64,000 bases of DNA. Source: Trichobilharzia regenti. Taxonomy: Eukaryota > Platyhelminthes > Trematoda > Strigeidida > Schistosomatidae. Both the position numbers and the translations under genes were made by a program. Of the stretch, positions 47,416 through 58,538 are shown piece after piece. A model generated the notes under the pieces. The model saw nothing but the letters and a program-made list of their open reading frames with translations. It did no database searches and had not been told where the DNA came from. The stretch covers positions 82,036,319 to 82,100,318 of the forward strand of contig OX235264.1 in assembly GCA_944472135.2 (NCBI GenBank). The letters are read 5' to 3'. The stretch's first letter is position 1. The number at the start of each line of letters is the position of its first letter.

Positions 47416-47622
47416 CTCAGTAGTTAATTTCGGTTTCTTAAATGGTTGATCAACAGTTGTATCTGTATCAGTCGGTTGATTATTCTCAACTGCTGTTATG
47501 GTTGTCACTGTTGTTGTTGTTGTTATTATTGTTGTTGAGAGTACATTTGCGTCTTGAGATAAGTCTGAATTTTCACTCAGACTTTCTTTATTGCCATCAT
47601 TCATATCAGCTGTTGGATCCAT
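47416..47622 (-). CDS. TAF11: TAF11, exon 1 (N-terminus)
   Basis: The ATG at 47622 opens 69 codons ending at donor ACTGAG|GTAAGT (47416), phase 0 into exon 2. The sequence is low-complexity: an acidic/Ser start, a Thr run, then FKKPKLTTE. No domain is visible; the N-termini of TAF11 proteins are poorly conserved. This start is chosen because it is the first ATG in frame, with stops upstream. Its assignment to TAF11 rests on strand, phase and the good donor rather than on homology. A non-coding 5' exon further upstream cannot be excluded. Confidence 0.75.
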
Positions 47623-47639
47623 TTATCTTGATGAATTAA

Positions 47640-48870
47640 CAAGACAGCATAAACTGATCAAAAGCGACTGGTTTGTCTAAAAGATAACAAATATAGTTAT
47701 GAAAAGGCAAATGAACAGAGAAATGGTTTCGTGTATATATATATATTGTGATGATCATATTAGCTGAAGTCTTTAATAATATTTCACTCAGTAGAAACTA
47801 TTGTATTGAATAGTATTCACTGTCACTAAGCTCAGTTACATTATGGTTGCATAACTATGGATCTGCAAACTGGAATAAACTGAGAGAATTGGAGAAATCT
47901 CGTTGTAAAGAAGAATCAGTAATACTATACCATAATATATAAACTGGATACCAATAAAATTTCCATATGCTTATTGCTTATAGCTTAAATCTATTCACGA
48001 AGTAACAAGCACTGGAATAGTATGGCTTAGGGATCACTCACAGGTTCAGATACATTACTTGTTACTCTTGAATAATAAGTCTTTTATTTCCATGATGATG
48101 ACAGAGAGAACTGTCGTTATACTAAACGTGAAGCTCCAAAACATGAGGTTTTCAGTGATGTATAACAGTTTACAACAAAAGAGACTGAAACTGAATTCTT
48201 TCCTAAACAGGATATGAAGTCTAAAAGACCAAAGGCATTAATGATTTAGACAGGTTTCCTCTTATAACCAGTGTTATATCGTTAACTGTCGATTTTTAAA
48301 TTAATGCACATAACTCATACTACTTAGTGATAGTAAGTAGTAACGACACGTGGTGGAACTCTATGCAGTATCTTCGGGATAGCTTTCTGTTTTCAGGTAT
48401 GAGAAGTAGATCCTATAGGTTTTTCATGGTGCACAAAGTCAGGTGGAAGAGTGACGGATTCATATATTCTAAAATCAAACTCTGCAGGCATCAGACAGAC
48501 ATCAGTAAATTAATACCAAGTCAAAACTAGATGAATCCCGTGTCCGAGTACAGCTGTACGTCAAAACAGAAGTATTCATATGGAGCTGTTACCTTAGATG
48601 AGGTTTTGTGGCATAAAAGTTCCAACAAAGTTCTGCATATTTGTATGAATAAAAATTAGTAGAAAACAAGGTAAATTGATTGTGTATACGTATTTACAGT
48701 AAGCTGCTTGAATTGAATCCAGCTTGAAAGAGAAAGAGGGAGAGTGACAGAGAGTTCTGATCAATATTGATGCCTATATCGAAGCATAGTCAAGCAATTA
48801 ATGATGGAGACGCCTAGCATGCTGTAGGATGCTTAAAAATCAACTTGATCTGATATAAAACAGTGCAGTA
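47640..48870. other. Upstream flank of TAF11, nothing recognised
   Basis: AT-rich with a short TA run near 47738-47747. No promoter motif can be assigned with confidence. Confidence 0.4.
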
Positions 48871-48874
48871 CTAG

Positions 48875-49110
48875 TGTGATGAGAGCAGGCTACTAGCCAG
48901 TTGGTAGACATTAATTTACGTCAATGTCTAGGTCACTAATATTGGTCGTGAGAAAATATGAACAAGGCTGATTCAACAACCAATCACAGCAGACTTAACG
49001 TGGGCAAATATGATTCGCAGATAGATGGCTCCACTTTTCGAGGTTACCCGAAACAACCAATCAGAAAACTGTGTTTGTCTGCTTGAATAAAGCTATAATA
49101 ATGTACATGA

Positions 49111-49159
<49 letters not shown>

Positions 49160-49215
49160 GTGCTGATTTCCGTAATAAAATGATCTGTTGCCAGCCTTTG
49201 TCTTCTGTTGTTACA
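48875..49215 (+). mobile_element. Solo LTR, copy E (4-bp TSD CTAG) with internal TA expansion
   Basis: 341 bp, starting TGTGATGAGAGCAGG and ending TGTTGTTACA, flanked by CTAG at 48871-48874 and 49216-49219. A TA repeat at about 49112-49158 has expanded between the TATA-like region and the AATAAA, which explains the extra length. Confidence 0.85.
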
Positions 49216-49219
49216 CTAG

Positions 49220-50645
49220 CAACAATGCAATAAGGTCTGGAATAATATTGCTGTAAATTAACAAACATAAGAGCAATATTTTAATCTACTGCTAAGATGT
49301 ATATTAAACACTTCTTTTAGTTAAATTGTACTTTACATCCTTCTCAGTTTCATTCAAAACCACGGTGACACTATCCTCTAGACAAGATTTGTGACTAACA
49401 TATGAGTTAAAAAAGTAATTACTGTAGATTAGCAAAACCACTGAACGTTTTAAAAAAAATTCTCTGTAGTTATAATCCTAGTCACTTTTAACATCATATC
49501 AGTGCATTTTGATTAGGCCACAATATGAAGCAAATATTACATACATTGATTTATAACATTCATAATGTTAACTATCCACGACTCTTCACATTGTATAGAC
49601 TTCTAATTAGTCTGAGATACACTTAATAATCAACACTTCATGTTGTTATAGATAGAGACAAAGGAGCTTCAAAGATGTTTTTTAATGCTTTGTCGCACCA
49701 TTAATTACAAGTTATACACTGTCTCTACCGTTGTGTCACACCATAAACTACTAGACATGTTATCATCACATGACACAATCTTATCCTCCTAAGAAAATCT
49801 TAAGTTTTCACAATCAAAGTAGGTCTGCAAACGCTTTCTATAGTAACGTTCTATTTGGCAACCTACGTACAGACATTACGCATAAAAACGTGTATCACAT
49901 ATCACCAAAGTTTACTAATGTGGGTGGCGAAATATACATTTTGAGTTATCAGTGTATTCGTAATCAAACAGCTAAAATAAGCTTAAGGTGAGATGCACTT
50001 TAGGATTTTGATCTAGTCGTATTGTGTAGAAGAAATTTAGCCCAGTTTATAGGCTGTCACTGAAGTATAGTAATAGTAGTTGTACAAGGTATTATACTTA
50101 CGCACTAACGTATACCCCCTGCTCATCAAATCATCTCTATAACAACTAACTAACTACAAAAATGTAAACGAATGAGTTAAGTGAAATCACATGGACAAAT
50201 GAGCGTCTCATCACATGGCATTTCATTCCATTTGTACACATTCTTATCTGAAGGTTGTTTAGCCAGAGTTGAACCCGACAAGTCACAAAAGTCAGAAACG
50301 TTTTGGGAGAAAGATTATATACATATACTAAAAATAAATACAACTTTTAGCTACATGAGTTGACCCGATTTATCCAGAAAACTGCGTTTTACAGTCAAAC
50401 TAAATAGTGGAAAGAACGCATGCACTGAGGGTATCATATAGCTAGAGAAATCAATAGTTTCTGGGCTGTAGTAACCAACAACTATGCAATAACCCAGATT
50501 TCAGAGACAACAAAAACAACAACTGAGACACTTTAATAAAGTGCAACAAACTTACAAAAAGTTTTCCGGATTAGTAATAAGATACTTATCGTATTTCAAC
50601 TTATTGACAGTAAAAAGCAAAAAATTAACAATTAAGTTATCATCT
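49220..50645. other. Gene-free stretch
   Basis: No recognised gene or element. The open frame at 49770-49991 has no features to support it. Confidence 0.4.
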
Positions 50646-50649
50646 ATAG

Positions 50650-51035
50650 TTTGGTTTGTAAGGGTTAGTTATGTTTTTACGAGTTGATCACGGATTGATA
50701 TTAGTTAGAGAACCATTGAAAAAAAACAGGGAGTACTGGACAGCTGCTGTTTCATCCTAGTTTGGGAATCATCGGCAGTACTCACCCACTGGGATTCGAA
50801 CCCATGACCTTCCGGTTACAAGGCGAGCTCGAAGACCATTGAGCCACTGGGACCCGATCCAATGGTCCTTGAATTCTAACTTCTGCCAATTCACGACATA
50901 GCGCGACCACTTCGCAATGTCTTCTTCCATGAGTTACTGCCTCATCTTCAACCTGCTGTACCCTACTGGTCACGGCTTCCCACTAGAACCCCAGGTTAAC
51001 TGCCTGAATAGGGCCAGTCACTAGTGAGCACAGAT
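50650..51035 (-). repeat. SINE-alpha, longest copy with 5' extension
   Basis: On the minus strand: 5' extension, tRNA-like region (A box TGGCTCAATGGTCTTCGAG, B box GGTTCGAATCCC), then a hammerhead-like segment at about 50730-50785. That segment has stem I GTACTG/CAGTAC intact, core CCGATGAT, and a 3-base AGC duplication before CTGTC. The tail ends with TAATATCAATCCGTGATCAA. Confidence 0.75.
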
Positions 51036-51059
51036 TAATTTTCAAGTATTGGTTTTTCT

Positions 51060-51160
51060 AAATTACTTATCTTCTTGGGGTCAACCATTCTTACCTTAGC
51101 TAAATTCTTATGTTCCGATAATCTGACTACCAATGACCTACTAGTTTGACCTATGTAGTT
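51060..51160 (-). mobile_element. Penelope-like endonuclease fragment
   Basis: The minus strand translates NYIGQTSRSLVVRLSEHKN, the YIG half of a GIY-YIG endonuclease as in PLEs. It differs from the YIGRSTR families elsewhere in the window, so it represents another PLE lineage. No flanking frame is open. Confidence 0.6.
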
Positions 51161-51165
51161 ATATT

Positions 51166-51705
51166 GATAGTTATTTTAACTAAACAGGCAAAGATTGGTA
51201 ATTGGAGTTACGCAATACAAAATCAGTCAAGAAAATTAGGTGTTAATGAAACTAGGGTAGTAACAAAGGTCATGAGTTGTCACAAACAGTTGTCAAAAGA
51301 AGTTACGTAATAATATGAATAGTTTGATGAGTGAGTTTTACTCAGGATGCACATAGAAACAAAGTAGATCTCTAACATAATTTCGTATTATCTACTTTGT
51401 TTCTAACATCTATTTGTAACAACTCATCGCCTTTGTTACTGCACTAATTTCATTAACACCTAATTTTCTTGACTGATTTTGTATTGCGTAACTCCAATTA
51501 CCAATCTTTGCCTGTTTAGTTAAAATAACCATAACGAATTGTAATTTTGTTTGACAAACTTAATGTACATATATATACACAATAACACATATAAATTTGC
51601 GATTGTACAGCTAAGAAAATGAATTCTCCGAAAAGAGACTCTTCGCTGATCTACGTGTTTTGTTTTCATTAATGCCTGGATGGGGATTATCTATGAATTA
51701 CTATA
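51166..51705. mobile_element. Inverted Penelope-like 3' region foldback
   Basis: The segment 51166-51370 (TAACTAAACAGGCAAAGATT, then AAGAAAATTAGGTGTTAATG) is repeated in inverse orientation at about 51384-51540. The spacer is only about 15-20 bases. The right side continues to the terminal motif CCGAAAAGAGACTCTTCGCT at about 51630 and GATGGGGATTATC near 51690. Both arms are related to the 25.7 kb foldback. Confidence 0.75.
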
Positions 51706-52207
51706 TAACACTGTGAGACTTTATCAAAACAAATTTTACCCATAAGGGAACTACACTCTACCACAGTGCACAAGTTTTATTCTTATATCAACCAGGTAGG
51801 TAGGTATAGGTACACAGTGTCATCAGCCGCCATACAATATGTGTGGCTTGTTGTACAACGTACTAACAGACATGCTTTCATTTAGTTGCATACCATATTA
51901 TACAAAATAAAAATTGTGCACTGAATGTTTGGTAGAGTATTACTTTGCTGATAGACAATAAAACGTGCTCAAAATATGATCCGGTCAATAGTACTACATC
52001 ATTAAGTGTACTGCCAAACGCTCATATCTAATATAGAATTATATTTTATCACAGGTGTAAAGTTTTTCTTCTTACGACAAAGGCATTGACTGTTAAAATC
52101 TCACAAGAAAGGATAAAGATTGTTCAAAATCCGAAGTAATTCGGTGGATGGTGACTAGCAGTGGAATCTAGTGGATTCCACTGGTGTTCCCTAAGAGCAC
52201 AAACTGT

Positions 52208-52946
52208 CTGTTTTCGACATAGAACTTTGCACATATGTGCCCCAGTTCAAGTCGCCACACTCCCTCCCTGTAGCACACAAAGCAAGAGAAGAAAGTAGAA
52301 GAAATGCCTAATAGAAACAGTAAACAGAGGTGTGAGACAAAGGAATAGTAATAACGAAGAACAATATAGTTTCATTGGAAATCATAAGTCACAAGGAGTG
52401 GATGCATTTGCGCCAGCCATTGAGAGCGATTTTGAGCCATATCACCAATTGTTTCCAAACATTGGTTTTTGCCATCCCGAGGACCCCACCCAGGAAGTCT
52501 ACACCTTCCTACGTGGCCTAAACTAACTGTTGTGGACTTCATTGACTGGTGAAGCCATGTTTTAGTTTGACAGCCACTAGCTTTTTTCCAGCCTGACCCC
52601 ATATCAGCGAACATTGCCTGTTGTCGAGGAAGGCGATGACTAGGCATACATGACACATATCCTAACCATCTCACTTGGTGTAACTTCAAAACCTCGTCTA
52701 ATGATTTCCCCTCCTTACCTAACACTTGATGCCTAACCTCAATATTGCTCACCTTATTATACCACTTCACACAGAAGGATAGGACGCAGGCACCTTTGAT
52801 CAAAGGCAGCTAGTCAGCCTTTTCATGTCTTCCACTCTCAATGGCCAGGTCTCACAGCCATTAAGGAGGACGGAGCGGACTGATGAGCAGTACACACGCC
52901 CTTTGGTCGACAGCCAGCTAGCCAGATATCACGTCTACTAAGCCAG
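52208..52946 (-). mobile_element. RTE2 LINE, host copy, 3' segment
   Basis: Minus-strand 3' half of an RTE2 copy split by the insertion at 52947. A frame at 52372-52803 encodes NKVSNIEVRHQVLGKEGKS, then VRWLGYVSCMPSHRLPRQ, and WKKASG. The 3' end reads CAAAGTTCTATGTCGAAAAC and ACAGAC on the minus strand. The missing upstream half is at 56716-57022. Confidence 0.85.
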
Positions 52947-55900
52947 CCCGACCGAAAGCTGCTACCTTGACGTGGTGGTCGGGCTTGAACACCGCAATGA
53001 CCTAATCAAGCTATACTGGCTGAGACTTATGTCTCTTGAGGTCCTACCATGCCAGGCAGGTTGTTTGGATAGCGGTTAAACAAAAAGCAGCTACCCAATC
53101 CAACATCATGTCCAATACAAAATTACAAAATTTCATGCCGGATCGGCCGTGGCCCGGATTAACAACGACCGCGCTTCCTGCTGCCGTGTCACAGGGCAGG
53201 AGTGATAAATCTGCTACTGAGACACACCAAACAAAAAAAACGAACAAAAACAGGCCGCGTGTGACCGGCCTCAAGCAGTTGTCCCCTGGGCTCTGCGGTC
53301 ACGCAACCAACTTCCACGGTGTGGGCAGCCGGGAAGTAACAATCGCCCTCACAATCCGAAATGCACACGAAACCTCTCTATTACTCACTCATCTTTGTCT
53401 TCATCTTCATCTCTATCATCTTGCCTTCCTTCCACTGATGCAACTCCTCGACTTGATAGCTCTCCACTTCCTCTCCACTCTGCGTCCACTAAAAACGATG
53501 GAAGCCAAAAAACCACCACCGACAGCCTCTTAAAGCCGCGCCACCAATTTCATATAGGAGCTCTTAATGTTAGGACACTTTGCCAAATAGGACAACAAGC
53601 ATCACTAGCCAAGACCCTGGCATCACGAGCCATTGATGTATGCTGTGTTTCAGAAACACGCATACAAGACCCAAGTGTGGTTATTCACCTAACCCCACCT
53701 GGCCAACAGGTTGAATCTGCAAAATTCACCTTGAGGGTGTCAGGAGATGCCACAGCTAGTTCACGAGGATTAGCTGGCGTAGGGATAGCTTTGAGTACTA
53801 GGGCAGAAAAGACATTGCTTGACTGGATCCCGGTAGATAGCCGAATGTGTGCTGTCCGCCTGAACGGATCAGTAAGAAGGAGGAAGGACTGCACTACTCG
53901 CCGATGCCTTTTCGTAATCTCCGCCTACGCCCCCACTGACTGCAGTTCAGATGAAACGAAGGATGAGTTCTACCAAAAGCTGTCTAGTTTGGTGGAAAGG
54001 CTAAACGCTCAGACATAGTCGTTCTAGCTGGTGACTTTAACGCTCAAGTAGGGAAATTGTGTCAATCTGAGAAGGATGTCGGTGGCACCTATGGAGCTCC
54101 GTGCCAGCGAACCGACAACGGTGACCGTCTCCTACAGTTCTGCTCTGATAATCATTTGTTTCTTGTAAGCACTAACTTCAAACACAAGGAGAGACACTGT
54201 TTGACTTGGAGACCCCCTTCATCAAACCAACGCTGGACACAAATAGACCACATAGCAATAAGCTATCGTTGGCGTGGGTCGGTAGGAGATTGTCGCTCCT
54301 TCTGGAACACGTGCGTAGATACCGACCATGCACTGGTCCGCGCTCGGGTGTGCTTACGACTGAACGGACGTAGGAAACAGCTGGCGGTAAAACCATCACG
54401 TCCCCAGCTCGATCAGGAAACTAAATCCGTATTTGAGGAAGAACTAGCTAAACACATATCTGTGTTCGACAGCTGTGCTCACCCTGAAGAAGCTTGGAAA
54501 AATATCCAGGCAGCCATAGATACAGCTGTAAAAGCTGTGAATAAGGTAAACCCAAAGGTGAGTAAAAACCACTGGATCTCCACCGCCTCATCCGAACTGA
54601 TAGATGCTAGAAGACTTATTCCGGCGAGCTCCGAATTCAATGAGGAGCGAAAGCTGCACAAGAGGAAACTTACGAAAAGTCTCCGCAAGGACCGTGAACA
54701 GTGGTGGGCGACAAAAGCCAAAGAGATGGAGAAAGCTTCGAGGATAGGCAACACCAGGCAACTCTTTGGACTCATCAGGGAAACGGGTGGGAGAAGACAA
54801 ATCATTAGTGAGACAATCTCGGAAAAAAATGGCACTATAATTAGCTCCAGGATAGACGACTGGATCGTTGGAAAGAGCATTATGAGGAGCAGTTTAATTT
54901 GCCCACAGCCACGCTCAACCTTCCGAGCATCCAACACCTCCCTGAATGGGATATAGACACAGGTCCTCCGTCACTAACTGAGGTTACTAAAGCTGTCACC
55001 AATCTGAAACTAGGCAAAGCAGCGGGACCTGATGGAATGACTCCAGAGGTATTTAAGTACGGTGGAGACAGCTTACTGTCCGGATTAACTGAGGTACTAG
55101 GCAGCGTCTGGGAATCAGAAGAAGTCCCATCGGGTTGGTGTAAGTCACTGATTATCCCCATATACAAGAAGGGAGACAAGTCTTCCTGTGATAATCACAG
55201 AGGGATTAGCTTGACTAATATAGTATCTAAAGTCTTAGGCTCAATAATCATGCGTAGACTGAGTGGTGCTCGGGAAGCACAAACACGAGAGAGCCAGGCA
55301 GGCTTTAGACCAGGAAGAGGGTGTATTGATCATATCTTCACCCTCCGACAGATTCTAGAACATAGGCATTCCTACCGGCGTCCAACAGTCATTATATTTC
55401 TTGACCTAAAGGCAGCATTCGACTCTGTCGATCGGGAAGTTCTCTGGAGATGCTTGGCTGTAAAGGGAATTCCAAGAAAATATATTGCACTGATTAAGGC
55501 ACTCTACTCGTACTCATACAGCCAGGTGAGGGCTTACGGCGAGCTGTCATCTGAACTGATGACGACCAGTGGTGTCCGTCAAGGATGCCCATTATCTCCT
55601 TTTCTATTCAACTTCATCATAGATGTGTTAATGGACTTAACCCTAGGTGACTTCAGCGACTCAGGGATTGACTTGCTACCGGGAATAATCTCGTTGACTT
55701 GGAATATGCAGACGATATAGTCCTTCTAGGCGAAGACGCTGACGAAATGCAGAGTCTTCTAAACACCTTGAGCCGCAATCTACGAATGTTTGGCATGCGA
55801 TTCGCTCCCGCCAAATGCAAGATGATGTTACAGGACTGGACTACATCGACGCCTAGTTTAAAAATAGGAAGTGAAGTGGTAGAGCACGTTGACCGCTTCA

Positions 55901-56715
55901 CTTATTTGGGAAGTACCATCAGCCCCAACGGGCTGATCTCTGACGAAATCTCAGCACGAATACAAGGGGCTCGTTTCGCATTTGTTAGTTTACGCCGACT
56001 CTGGCGTAGACGAGATGTTCGACTATCGACCAAAGGGCGGGTGTACTGCTCATCAGTCCGCTCCGTCCTCCTTTATGGTTGTGAGACCTGGCCACTGAGA
56101 GTGGAAGACATGAAAAGACTAGCTGTCTTTGATCATAGGTGCCTGCGTTCTATTTCCCGTGTAAAGTGGCATAATAAGGTGAGCAACATGGAGGTTAGGC
56201 GTAGAGTTCTAGGTAAACAGGGGAAATCAATCGACGAAGTCGTGAAGCTACAAAGACTGAGATGGTTAGGACATGTGTTACGTATGCCAAGCCATCGCCT
56301 CCCTCGACGAGCAATGTTAGCGGATATAGGGTCAGGCTGGAAAAAAGCTAGCGGCGGTCAAACAAAAACTTGGCATCAGTCAATGAAATCCACAACAGTT
56401 GGTCTAAGCCACGTAGGAAGGTGTAGACTTCCAGGCTGGGGTCCTCGGGACGGTAAAAATCTATGGTTGGAAACAATTGGTGACATGGCTCAAAATCGTT
56501 CTCAGTGGCGCAGATGCATCCACTCCCTGTGACTTATGATCTTCAATGAAACTGTTTTGTTTTTCTTTATTACTCCTTTGTCTCACACCTCTGCTCACTG
56601 TTTCTATTATGCTTTTCTTGTACTTTCTTCTCTTGCTTCGCGTGCTACACGGAATGTGGCGACTTGAACTTCCGCACATTTGTGCAAAGTTCTATGTCGA
56701 AAACAGACACACAGA
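52947..56715 (+). mobile_element. RTE2 LINE, near full length, three frameshifts
   Basis: 3.77 kb element flanked by CTACTAAGCCAG at 52935-52946 and 56716-56727. A 5' untranslated region of about 600 bases begins with a foldback stem (52946-52953 with 52977-52984). The apurinic-type endonuclease shows GALNVRTLCQIGQ, VSETRIQD, SAYAPTD, LAGDFNAQVG and TDHALVRAR. The RT shows AAGPDGMTPEVFK, FLDLKAAFDSVD, TSGVRQGCPLSPFLFNFIID and EYADDIVLLGED. Frame changes near 54013, 54866 and 55680 break one long frame into four; no other stops were noticed. Few lesions suggest a recent insertion. The 3' end has (ACAGAC)-like repeats. Confidence 0.9.
53395..56532 (+). pseudogene. RTE2 endonuclease-reverse transcriptase, frameshifted
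   Basis: The coding part of the element above, split into frames 53395-54018, about 54015-54870, about 54866-55680 and 55690-56532. It includes all endonuclease and RT motifs and a C-terminal RWLGHVLRMPSHRLPRRAML block. It would make copy DNA of its own RNA by target-primed reverse transcription if the three indels were absent. As it stands it is not translatable as one protein. Whether the shifts are real or sequencing errors at simple runs cannot be judged here. Confidence 0.85.
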
Positions 56716-57022
56716 CTACTAAGCCAGAGACGGCGTAAACTGGCGTATGCGAAACCAGCCATCTGTATCCGTGCTGAGATTTCGTCAGCGATCGACCCGC
56801 TCGCGTTGGCTGATGGTGCTTCCCAAATAAGTGAAACGGTCAACGTGCTCTACCACTTCACTCCCTATTTCTAAACTAGGAGTCAGTGTGGTCCAGTCCT
56901 GTAACATCACCTCGCATTTTTCAGGAGCGAATCGCATGCCAAACATTCGTAGATTGCAGTTCAAGGTGTTCAGAAGACTCTGCATTTTGTCAGCGTCTTC
57001 GCCTAGAAGGACTATATCGTCT
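56716..57022 (-). mobile_element. RTE2 LINE, host copy, 5' segment
   Basis: The minus strand encodes TDDIVLLGEDADKMQSLLNT, then NLRMFGMRFAPEKCEVMLQD and DRFTYLGSTIS, the RT active-site region onward. It stops at TCTGGCTTAGTAG exactly where the 52208-52946 segment starts. It is 5'-truncated at about 57022, just before the YADD box. Confidence 0.85.
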
Positions 57023-57099
57023 GTATAGTAACTTGATAATGGAGAGGTGGAGCTTCCTGTCGATGGATATCTTCTTACACAGAATGCCAAATTATAATG

Positions 57100-57865
57100 T
57101 GCATCTCCGTGGTCACATACAGCATTTCGACATACATGTTTATGAAATAACAGATATGTTGGTTACCATTAGTAAACTCACTGACATAAGAAGTTGTCTT
57201 TAAGGGAGTCGTCAGTCGTAACCGTAGCTACACATCCGCTTAGGAAATCGATTCAATCGTGTATATGCTTCGAATAAGGCTAGTAATGGTAATTCAAGTA
57301 ACAAAATAACTAATAGAACCAAATGAAAGTGGTGCCAGCAGTGCAATGCATGATGCTTGTTCCCGAAAGCCAAAGTTTGTGGTAACCCTATTAAAACCTC
57401 ACATACTAAAAGAGGTTCAGTTTAGCAATGTTATCAGGGAAGCGCGAGTGCATATAAAGAACATTCGTCAGTCTAGGTTAATGAATCCTTAATTCTACGA
57501 CTTTTCTAGCTTTAATAGACCCTTCTTTTTTCTTCCTTCGAATACAAATAAGATAAAAAGCTAAATAAATTGTGAACTGTTGTTTAATAACTCAAATTTG
57601 CATCATGAACAAGATATGACCGACAAGTCTTACGGATCAGTATCAACATTCACGTAACATCAATCAGACACGACTTCTCACTTGACACATTCTTACATAG
57701 AATAAACGATGTTTGAACATATTCTGTACGCGCAATTTAGTTGACTAAAGGTACTAAGTCAAAGAAAAGCATTCTGATGACAATTAAAAGATATTTGCTC
57801 AGCATAATTTGTGAATTACAAAAGCATAATCCCACTAGTAAGCCCTAAAATAGGTAAATAACGTA
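57100..57865. other. Gene-free stretch
   Basis: No recognised gene or element. Confidence 0.4.
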
Positions 57866-57869
57866 ACTA

Positions 57870-58180
57870 CGTCGACTGACAGTTTGGTGTGTCTCAGTAG
57901 CATATTTATCACTCCTGCCCTGTGACACGGCAGCAGGAAGCGCGGTCGTTGTTAATCCGGGCCCCGGTCGGTCCGGCATGATATTTTGTGATTTTGTATG
58001 TATCATAGTATTAGATTGGGTAGCTGCTTTTTGTTTAACCGCTATCCAAAGAACCTTTCTGGCATGGTAGGACCTCAAGAGACATAAGTCTCAGCCAGTA
58101 TAGCTTGATTGGGTAATTGTGGTGTTCAAGCCCGACCACCACGTTAAGGTAACAGCTTTCGGTCGGGTTGCTCGACACTA
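57870..58180 (-). mobile_element. RTE2 LINE 5' end fragment
   Basis: Minus-strand copy of the first roughly 300 bases of RTE2, including the foldback stem (forward strand CCCGACC near 58131 and GGTCGGGTTGC near 58161), GAGGTCCTACCATGCCAG and the CGGCATG region. No coding part follows; a 5' fragment without its 3' end is unusual for a LINE. Confidence 0.75.
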
Positions 58181-58184
58181 CTGA

Positions 58185-58538
58185 CAACACTAGTCATTTC
58201 CACCAACTGCAAACTATGTAATTTACAATTACGGATTCTTCATATAGAGACACACTTAAAGTACTGTTTACTTTAAAATAAATCACGCCATCAAAAGTGC
58301 GTATTCCTTTAGATAAAAAATCTTGTATTAATTACCACTGGAAGCAAACAAGCAAATTTTCATCTTAAGAAGGAAAAACAAGAGTTTGCATTACGACAGA
58401 TTTCTTTTTGGATTCATTAAAAACAAAAAGAAAAAAAAACTATACAATCGGTAAGTAAAAGGAACAATAAAATATAAGTTATTGAAAAACATTTTTTTAT
58501 AGAATCGGTCGCTGAATATCTACAATGATACACGATTA
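58185..58538. other. Presumed RNF103 3' untranslated region and flank
   Basis: AT-rich and A-rich, no element recognised. I could not identify a clear AATAAA on the minus strand. Confidence 0.4.

Noticed and set aside
49770..49991. Open frame of 73 codons
   Set aside because: No motif, no neighbours, no splice context worth trusting.
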